Shown: piece by piece, positions 43,048 through 50,200 of the stretch
Layout of the letters: every line of letters starts with the position of its first letter
Position numbering within the stretch: position 1 is the first letter of the stretch
From: Bacillota bacterium
Lineage (GTDB): Bacteria; Bacillota; Clostridia; Oscillospirales; Oscillospiraceae
Assembly: GCA_030529825.1 (NCBI GenBank)
Contig: JAUMWD010000002.1
Span: 149,742 to 213,741 of the forward strand
Reading direction: 5' to 3'
Length of the DNA: 64,000 bases
Notes under the pieces: model-generated
Told to the model about the DNA's origin: nothing
The model's database searches: none
Seen by the model: only the letters and a program-made list of their open reading frames with translations
Translations under genes and position numbers: made by a program

Positions 43048-43572
43048 TTATTTTGTGAACATTCTTTTTAAACTTTTTATATCAGGAATAAGAAACGGCG
43101 TAGCTTTTTTATACTCCTCATAGCCGCCGAGAATATGCGGAAATGTACATTTATCCTCAAAGGTCACAAGCAAAACATCAAGCGCACAGTATGCAGCAGT
43201 ATCAAGCCACGGCAGATTCAGCCCCAGACTCATGCACACATACATTCCGGCGAAAAACAGCACCCCCGGATGCCGGCAAAGAGCATATACTCCGGTGCAG
43301 CAGGCCATACGCTTGCTGTCTGTCTCCACATAGGTCTCTCCTGCGGGAAATGCTCCGAAGAGTGCGTAAAGCTCTAACAGCAAAAATACGAACCCTGCAG
43401 CACACCACAGGTTTGAGACTCCGGCTGACGCGTTGAGTCTGAAATATGTAGCAGCGGCAAGAGCACAAAATCCCAAAGGAAAGCATAGCTTCAGCCATTT
43501 ACTTTTTAAATATGCATCATTTGCATCGCCGAGGGCAAAAAGCAAAAATGCACCTATACCAAGAAAAATCAT
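43048..43572 (-). CDS. ICMT/PEMT-like membrane methyltransferase
   Basis: A 174-residue protein with about five membrane segments. The C-terminal half carries the isoprenylcysteine-carboxyl-methyltransferase-type signature: GVYALCRHPGVLFF (Arg100-His101-Pro102), then TFEDK near residue 138 in place of the usual EE pair, and EYKKATPFLIP. Such enzymes use SAM to methylate carboxyl groups, amines or thiols of membrane substrates. The N-terminal half is less conserved. It overlaps the HPt gene by 4 bases and is followed by the GH3 gene. The NnrU family is an alternative name. Confidence 0.72.
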   Translation of the reverse strand: MIFLGIGAFLLFALGDANDAYLKSKWLKLCFPLGFCALAAATYFRLNASAGVSNLWCAAGFVFLLLELYALFGAFPAGETYVETDSKRMACCTGVYALCRHPGVLFFAGMYVCMSLGLNLPWLDTAAYCALDVLLVTFEDKCTFPHILGGYEEYKKATPFLIPDIKSLKRMFTK

Positions 43573-43928
43573 AAATTATTATCAATCAATTCCACAACTT
43601 TACCGTATTCCCGTTCAGCCTTCGGAAATATAAGCCTTGCTCCTTCAAGATTCCCGTGCCGCAGCTCATCGGTAAGCAGAACCATAGTCTCATACAGATC
43701 AGTCATTCCCAGCATCCCGCAGCTTCCCTTAAGAGAATGTGCTGCTCTGAAGGCCTTTTCGGTTTCGCCGGCATCCATTGCAGTTTTCATGACAGAAAAA
43801 TTACAGTCAGCGCGAAATATCTGCATAAGCTCACCCAACAGCTCCGCATCACCGGCAACTCGCTCAAGGGCTGCCGAATAGTCGTTACCACCGGCAACAA
43901 ATGCCGCTTTGAAGCTTTTCAAAATCAA
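43569..43928 (-). CDS. Free-standing HPt phosphotransfer protein
   Basis: A 119-residue four-helix HPt protein with the phospho-histidine motif FRAAHSLKGSCGMLG (His64) and LYETMVLLTDELRHG after it. It should accept phosphate from the receiver of the hybrid kinase and pass it to the response regulator. It overlaps both neighbours by 4 bases (the regulator upstream and the methyltransferase downstream), so it is translated together with them. This completes the kinase-receiver-HPt-regulator chain. Confidence 0.9.
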   Translation of the reverse strand: MILKSFKAAFVAGGNDYSAALERVAGDAELLGELMQIFRADCNFSVMKTAMDAGETEKAFRAAHSLKGSCGMLGMTDLYETMVLLTDELRHGNLEGARLIFPKAEREYGKVVELIDNNL

Positions 43929-44632
43929 TCGGCCCCCTTGTATTCGAATATTTCAGAGGGGCGTCCGCCGGTTTTACAGTAAAGGGTAATATTTACCTCA
44001 CCCAGAGAGTTAAGATGCTTAAGGTATCTGCGCACGGTAACAGTAGACAGCCCCATTCCCTCACTGATTTCCGTAAGCGGCATCTTTATCCCCTGCTTTG
44101 TTTGCATATATTCACGGACATTTGCAAGCGTCGCAGCGTTAATCTTATTTGCTCTGATACTCTGTGTAGCTTCGGAGTTATCAATATTATAGTGCTTATG
44201 AGGACACATGAGCACATCAACCTTTTCCTGTGTCCAGACATGGGTTTCTGCCTTGAGCTTCATAACCGTGTCAAACTTGGAGACAGCCTTTTCAAGTCTG
44301 GCGCTGGTAAAGGGCTTGAGCACATAATCGCATATGCCGTAGCACATTGCGGAGCGAATAACAGAATACTCATTTGCCGAGGTTATCATGATTACCTGAA
44401 TTTCTTTGTTGCTCTCCCTCAGTTTCGAAAGGAACTCAATGCCGGTCATGCCGGGCATATAGTAGTCAAGTATTATAAGGTCAGCCACTTCCGGGTTTTC
44501 CCCAAGCCACTCAAGCGCATCTACACCTCGTCTAAAATTTCCCACAAGCTTCAGCTGCTGGAATCGGCCTATCTGCCTTTGAAGAATAGCGCACACCATA
44601 AGGTCGTCTTCAACAATTATAACATTATACAT
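43925..44632 (-). CDS. Response regulator, CitB/DcuR-like, with C-terminal HTH
   Basis: 235 residues: a receiver domain (IVEDD at 7-10, phospho-acceptor Asp56 in LIILDYYMPGMTG, Thr/Lys in MITSANE and YVLKPF) and, after a linker, a helix-turn-helix region (LANVREYMQ, LTEISEGMGLSTVTVRRYLKHL, about 180-225) like those of the CitB/DcuR class of regulators. It is the first gene of the operon and probably its transcriptional output. Its own promoter is directly upstream, so autoregulation is likely but not shown. Confidence 0.9.
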   Translation of the reverse strand: MYNVIIVEDDLMVCAILQRQIGRFQQLKLVGNFRRGVDALEWLGENPEVADLIILDYYMPGMTGIEFLSKLRESNKEIQVIMITSANEYSVIRSAMCYGICDYVLKPFTSARLEKAVSKFDTVMKLKAETHVWTQEKVDVLMCPHKHYNIDNSEATQSIRANKINAATLANVREYMQTKQGIKMPLTEISEGMGLSTVTVRRYLKHLNSLGEVNITLYCKTGGRPSEIFEYKGAD

Positions 44633-44670
44633 TTAAAACACTCCAAAAAGTAAATTTTTCCTGTTATTAT

Positions 44671-44698
44671 ATTATCAAATTCATTAATAATATGTCAA
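44671..44698 (-). promoter_or_regulatory. Promoter of the phosphorelay/GH3 operon
   Basis: On the minus strand TTGACA (44693-44698), a 16-base spacer and GATAAT (44671-44676); a TATAAT five bases further on is an alternative -10. No dyad operator is obvious around it. Confidence 0.65.
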
Positions 44699-44750
44699 TA
44701 GAACAGGGATAAAAAGTTTTTAAATGCGCATTTTCTTCTTTCAAGAGCAC

Positions 44751-44779
44751 TTGCAAGATAGGCACATACATGTTAAAAT
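44751..44779 (+). promoter_or_regulatory. Promoter of the 103-residue orphan gene
   Basis: TTGCAA (44751-44756), a 17-base spacer and TAAAAT (44774-44779), 25 bases before the ATG, which has TTGGAGGT upstream. Confidence 0.65.
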
Positions 44780-44803
44780 GTAAAAAAAGCTTGGAGGTCA
44801 CTC

Positions 44804-45115
44804 ATGGCAAACGAAGAAATAAAAAGAGAAATTGAAGAAGAAGATCACTATCATTACAGTGATGAGCTCTTTTATACCGGCGAAGGCGATCTGCTGGACA
44901 CAGCAGAGGGCCGTTCAAAATTCTGCCGCATTAATGAAACCGGCATATTCAGGAAGAAAGATCCCCGTGTATTCAGAAATAACATCTGGGTATACAATGT
45001 TAAGGGTGTTGGGCTGACTATAAAGCGTCAGAGTCTCGTGGAGCCCGAGCTCATGGAATGCATCGACTATGATGCAGACGGTAATGAGATTAATAAGGCC
45101 TACGAGCCCACATGA
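44804..45115 (+). CDS. Small orphan protein, unknown function
   Basis: A 103-residue acidic, soluble protein that I do not recognise. The N terminus is rich in Glu, His and Asp (EIEEEDHYHYSDELFY), the middle has RSKFCRINETGIFRKKDPRV and the end is charged. There is no signal peptide or membrane segment. It has a good promoter, a strong ribosome binding site (GGAGGT) and a terminator, so it is a real gene. It is divergent from the phosphorelay/GH3 operon with 171 bases between the starts, and could be controlled by that regulator; this is inference. Confidence 0.75.
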   Translation: MANEEIKREIEEEDHYHYSDELFYTGEGDLLDTAEGRSKFCRINETGIFRKKDPRVFRNNIWVYNVKGVGLTIKRQSLVEPELMECIDYDADGNEINKAYEPT

Positions 45116-45126
45116 TAATTGTGCAA

Positions 45127-45163
45127 TAAAAAATATCCACCGCTTTCGCGGTGGATATTTTTT
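45127..45163. terminator. Bidirectional terminator between orphan gene and hypB
   Basis: A 15-bp stem around AAAAATATCCACCGC with loop TTTC and T runs on both sides, between convergent genes. Confidence 0.9.
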
Positions 45164-45170
45164 ATCTTTA

Positions 45171-45839
45171 TTACTCGTTCCAAGCCTTAACCTGCTGGCG
45201 GAGCCATTCGGCCCACTCTTCTATACCCTCACCCGTTCTTGCGGAAATGGGGATAATCTTAATGTTGGGGTTAAGCTTGGTTACATACTGCTTGCATGCC
45301 TCAAGGTCGAAATCAAAGTAAGGCATAACATCAATCTTATTAATAAGAAGGACATCGCAGATGGAGAACATAAGGGGATACTTCAGGGGCTTGTCATGGC
45401 CTTCGGGAACTGAAAGAATCATGGCATTCTTAACTGCGCCGGTATCAAACTCCGCAGGACAAACCAGATTGCCTACATTCTCCAGTATGGCAAAGTCCAC
45501 ATTGTCAGTGCCCAGACCTTCAAGGCCCTGTCTTGTCATACCTGCATCAAGGTGGCACATACCGCCCGTGTGAAGCTGGATAACCTTTGCACCGGTCTTT
45601 TCAATGGTTGCTGCGTCGACATCGGAGTCAATATCAGCTTCCATAACGCCAATGCGCATTTCGTCCTTTAGCGCCGCAATTGTTGCCTTGAGAGTTGTTG
45701 TTTTGCCGGAGCCGGGAGAAGACATGAGATTAAGGAGGAATGTCTTTTCCTTCTTGAGTTCTTCTCTCAGCTTGTCAGCCTCGCGGTCGTTATTCTCGAA
45801 TACACTTTTCTTTATTTCGAGTACTCTGAATCCTTCCAT
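45171..45839 (-). CDS. hypB: HypB-like nickel-insertion GTPase
   Basis: A 222-residue SIMIBI GTPase of the HypB family, which helps load nickel into hydrogenase or related enzymes. The P-loop is SSPGSGKTTT (40-49), the metal site has HTGGMCHLDAG (Cys95, His96) and GNLVCPAEFDTG (Cys127), and NKIDVMPYFDFD is the G4 region. The N-terminal CxxCGC nickel site of E. coli HypB and any His-rich tail are missing. No hydrogenase, urease or hypA gene is in the window. It follows the solute-binding protein gene after 16 bases, so the two appear co-transcribed. Confidence 0.9.
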   Translation of the reverse strand: MEGFRVLEIKKSVFENNDREADKLREELKKEKTFLLNLMSSPGSGKTTTLKATIAALKDEMRIGVMEADIDSDVDAATIEKTGAKVIQLHTGGMCHLDAGMTRQGLEGLGTDNVDFAILENVGNLVCPAEFDTGAVKNAMILSVPEGHDKPLKYPLMFSICDVLLINKIDVMPYFDFDLEACKQYVTKLNPNIKIIPISARTGEGIEEWAEWLRQQVKAWNE

Positions 45840-45855
45840 TTTTTCACCTCATATT

Positions 45856-47046
45856 TTAACTTAAAGATTTTTTCATTATATTGTCCATTATGCTGTTGAA
45901 TTCATCGCAGTTTACGGCATAATCGGGATTTGCATTGTATGAACAGAAATTCACAGTCTCCAGCGGCATCATCAGTTCAGAATAGATTTCCCACGGTGCA
46001 TCGCTGTAGGACTGCAACACGCCGTTTACAGGAACAAAGCCGCTGTATCCAACATATTCCGAGCTGACCTCATCAGATGTAAACCAATTAAGAAAAATAG
46101 CAGTGGCTTTTTCGGTATTGGCGTCTGATTTAAGGATTGTGATTCCGGTCATCTCGGGGACACAAGCATTGTCACCGCCGTCCATAGCGGGAACCGGCAA
46201 AAATTCAATGTTGTCCTTGTCCATCTCCCCTGCCGCAGCTATTACCTGGGAAGTTGAAACAATTGCGCAGGCGAGTTCGCCCTTTGCAACAAGCGCAGCG
46301 GGGTTGTCCGCTACAGCAGTATATCCGCGCTTAAAGGCCGCCGTTGCAAGGCAGTCGTATATATAACGAACATTCTCATTTTCATAGTCAAACGGATTTT
46401 CTGCCTTAAACTGCTCACCGAGCTGTGCCATTGCAGAATTGAAGAACGCCGAATAGTCCGTTATGGTGAAAAACGATTCTCGGTTTTCGTCATAAAAGCT
46501 GTTGGCTACCTCGCAAAGCTCCTCAAAGCTCGATATATCATCTGCATTGCCATACAATTTTGTATTTACAGCAAGAACAGCTGTCTCATAAGCAACGGGG
46601 ATACATATAGTTTTGCCATTATATGTACATAGCTTTGAAATGCTTTTCTCATATTCTTTGCTGTCCAAGACCTGATTGTACGAGTTAAGCTCCGTTATCA
46701 CACCCATACTATGAAGGCAGGCGCAGATATTCGTATCGCACATAACCGCATCCGGCAGCTCATCGCCATTTTCATCGGCAGTATTCACGGCCTCAAGCAG
46801 AGCACTGTCGCTTTCAAATTCGCGGACCTCTGCGGTTATCTCTCTGTCAGCACCCTCCTCGGAGTTAAAGCGCTTAACAAGGCTGTCGAAATCAGCAGCA
46901 ACTTCGTTATTTACATACCAGATTTCTATTTCAGCAGGTTCATCAAGCTTAAGGGGCAGATACTGCGTAAAATAGACATATGCCGCTACACCCGCAAGAA
47001 TAAGCACAGCTAAAATAATTGCCAATTTATACTTGATTTTTGCCAT
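45856..47046 (-). CDS. Membrane-anchored extracellular solute-binding protein (family 1)
   Basis: A 396-residue protein with an N-terminal membrane anchor (about residues 7-27, IKYKLAIILAVLILAG) and no lipobox cysteine, unlike usual Gram-positive binding proteins. The body resembles family-1 sugar-type binding proteins (MCDTNICACLHSMGVI, CIPVAYETAVLAVNTKLYG, ATAIFLNWFTSDEVSSEYV). No ABC permease or ATPase is adjacent. I chose the ATG at 47046, with GAGG upstream; a TTG six codons earlier is in the ribosome-binding region. hypB follows it. Whether it binds a sugar, peptide or metal complex cannot be told from the sequence. Confidence 0.78.
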   Translation of the reverse strand: MAKIKYKLAIILAVLILAGVAAYVYFTQYLPLKLDEPAEIEIWYVNNEVAADFDSLVKRFNSEEGADREITAEVREFESDSALLEAVNTADENGDELPDAVMCDTNICACLHSMGVITELNSYNQVLDSKEYEKSISKLCTYNGKTICIPVAYETAVLAVNTKLYGNADDISSFEELCEVANSFYDENRESFFTITDYSAFFNSAMAQLGEQFKAENPFDYENENVRYIYDCLATAAFKRGYTAVADNPAALVAKGELACAIVSTSQVIAAAGEMDKDNIEFLPVPAMDGGDNACVPEMTGITILKSDANTEKATAIFLNWFTSDEVSSEYVGYSGFVPVNGVLQSYSDAPWEIYSELMMPLETVNFCSYNANPDYAVNCDEFNSIMDNIMKKSLS

Positions 47047-47094
47047 AAGCAGTATTTTCCTCAATAGACATACATTGTAAATGTTATTGCTATA

Positions 47095-47123
47095 TTTATA
47101 TCACACTTATCTGTCATTTTCAA
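47095..47123 (-). promoter_or_regulatory. Promoter of the solute-binding protein/hypB unit
   Basis: On the minus strand TTGAAA (47118-47123), a 17-base spacer and TATAAA (47095-47100). Confidence 0.65.
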
Positions 47124-47161
47124 CCGAATTGTGTCGCTGCCCCGATTTCCACTCATTTCAA

Positions 47162-47190
47162 TTGACCGCTCCATGATTTTGTGGTATTTT
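47162..47190 (+). promoter_or_regulatory. Promoter of the GLUG/SLH surface protein gene
   Basis: TTGACC (47162-47167), a 17-base spacer and TATTTT (47185-47190), 38 bases before the ATG. Confidence 0.6.
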
Positions 47191-47228
47191 AATTGTGTAT
47201 ATTTATGTCCATTCCGGAGGGATTAACC

Positions 47229-50200
47229 ATGAACATAAAACTTAAAAAGGTACTCAGCGGCATTCTGTCGCTGGTAATGGTAATAGGGCTGTTTGCGGGA
47301 ATCGGCACATTTTCCGCATCGGCAAAGGACGACTGCGGCTATAATTCCAACGGCTCCGTTTCAAGACTTCTTGAAGCAGGAATTGATGCCGAAGCCGGTC
47401 AGGTATTCAGCATTTCCTCTCAAAATGATCTTATCGCCCTTGCAGATTACATAAACAACGGAGGCAACAGCGAAGGCGTTACCTTCTATATCACCAAGGA
47501 TATTGACCTGACTGATGTTATGTGGGTTCCCATAGGTGAAAAAGGCAGTTTCTCCTTTAAGGGCATCTTTGACGGCTGCGGCTTTGCGGTGCTGAATCTC
47601 ACTGCAGCAGCCGAAAGCGCTAACGATGTTGCACTCTTCGGTTTTGTTGAAGGTGCGGACGCAATCGTAAAGAATGTCGGTGTAATGGGTACCATCAGCG
47701 GCAACAACTCTCTTGCGGGTATCGCCGCAAATGTTGAGGATGCAAGCATCGTTAACTCTTGGAACGCAGTTGATGTAAGCGGCTCCTCAAACATCGGCGG
47801 TATTGTCGGTGAAATGAGTGGCGGTCGGATAGAAAACTGCTGCAATTACGGCTATATCGAAGGCAGCAGCAATACAGGTGCAATTGCCGGCAAGGTAAGC
47901 AATTCCGCAGTAATCGAGTATTCCTACTATGTCTACTACAGCGCAGACAAGGCCTGCGGCAGTGTCAGCGCCAACAGCACCTCAACCATTTACCGCTTCG
48001 CAAGCAGCAGTTCAGAGGTTCTTACGGAAAAAAAGCTGACTGTTGACAACAGGACCACCGACGACCTGGTTGTGCTTCTCAACGAGTGGGTCGATATGCA
48101 GGACAACGACTTCAATTACCGCGAATGGGTTTATGACACCTCCGACAGCGGTCATAAGCGCGTTGACGGGCGTTATCCCAGCCACAAATACCCCGGCTAT
48201 TTTGATATTGTCGACAGCCTTTATACTCCCACCTCTACCATGACTGCTCTATATGAGTCCGGTCAGAATGCGCAGAACGGCGGCTTCTACAGCATCGCCG
48301 ACGGCAAGGAGCTTTACTATCTCGCAGAATATGTAAATGCAGGTTATTTAACCGAAGGTGCAACATTTTTCCTTGTTAATGACATTTCCGTTCAGGAGGG
48401 TTCAGCCTCCGTCATTCAAGGTGAATGGACATCCATCGGTGCTGATGACGACACGCCCTTCAGAGGCGTTTTTGACGGTCAGGGCTATGTAATAACAGGA
48501 CTGATCGCCACCCGCGGCAGCCATATAGGTCTCTTCGGTTTTGTTGACAGTGCAAACTCCGTTATTAAAAACGTCGGTGCAAACGGTATTTTTACCGCCA
48601 ACGACAATGTAGGCGGCATAGCATCCGATCTTGTCAGCGGCTCTGTGTCAAACTGCTGGTTCAGCGGCAGCATTTCTTCCGATAACGCCGTGGGCGGTAT
48701 AGTCGGCAGCTGTGACAACGGACGCATTACCAACTGCTGCTGCTTCTGCGAAGTTACGGGCGGCAACCGCACCGGTGCCATTGTCGGCGATACTTCCGCT
48801 GCATCCATAATCAAATTCTGCTACTATTCCGGCAATAACACTACTGCTGTGGGCGACGATCAGGGTACTGTCTCCGTTGTTACTACCTACACGGTAAGCG
48901 GTACCGACTTCACCCTTGACCGTCCCATCAGCGTCGGAAATAATCCCACATCAAAGCTTCTTAACGCTCTTAACCACTGGGTAAGCGACCTTGCTCCCGA
49001 TAAAACATACCGCCATTGGAAGATTGACGACTCTGCTGATTCTATTGCAAGAATTCTCGGAAAGCACCCCACGCACCTCTTCCCCGGCGACAACAGCGGA
49101 CTCAAGCAGGTTGACGAGCCCGAGGATAGCATCAACGGAGACAGCAATCCTTACAGTGTAAGATACCTTGAAACCGCTACCATGACCGAGCTTTACAATT
49201 CCGGCATTGACGGTATTGCCGGCGGCCATTACAGCATTTCCAGCGGCGACGAGCTTGAATATCTCGGCAAGTATGTCAACGCCGGACACGCTACGCGAAA
49301 TATAACATTCTATCTGACAACAGACATTTCCATTGCCCTCCAGTCCATGGGCAATAACAACGAAGGCTGGCAGCCCATCGGTAAAGATGCAAAGCTGACT
49401 GACGGTTCTACATATTTTCGTGCCTTCCGCGGTACCTTTGACGGCTGCGGCTTCACGGTATATGGAATGTTCATATCCAAGAACGAGGCTGACGAGGTCG
49501 GTCTCTTCGGTCAGCTGCAGAATGCCACCATCAAAAATGTCGGCGTTGTAGGCGATATCGTCGCAGAGATAAAGTGCGGCGGCATCTGCGGTGAAGCCGA
49601 AAACAGCTTCATCTACAACTGCTGGACGGCGGTAAATATCCAATCCGAGGAGGAAACCGGCGGCATCGCAGGCGAAATACACGATACCGATATCATCAAC
49701 TGCGTCGGATACGGTGCAATACTTTGCTACGGCGGCATTACCACCGTGGGCGGCGGTATTGTCGGCGAAGCATTGGGAACCTGTAATCTCACAAATTGCT
49801 ACTATCTCAAGACTACCACAAAGGATCCCTACGCAAAAATCAGCAACAAGACCACCGAAGACATAATAGGATTCACCTACGGCTTCATAGGCGATGACTA
49901 TGTATGCAGTCTTGATAAGCCTGCTCAAATAGAAGAGCTGACTACCACCAATCTGCTCACTGCGCTGAATGCCTGGGTAGTTGCGCAGGACAACGGCTTA
50001 TACAGCGGATGGAAAAACTCTGCGGCGTTGGTTTCCGTCAACGGTGCGACAGGTCATTATCCCATTCTCATGCCTCCCAACGAGCATGAATCGGATTTCA
50101 ACGAAGATTATGAGGGTGACTACGATGCCACCTGCTCCATTTCAGACCTGTACAGCAGCCGCACTGACGGAACAAAGGGCTGCTGCTACAGTATTAACTC

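Noticed and set aside
45171..45839. A hydrogenase maturation cluster
   Set aside because: Only hypB is present; no hypA, hypC-F, hydrogenase or urease genes occur in the window.
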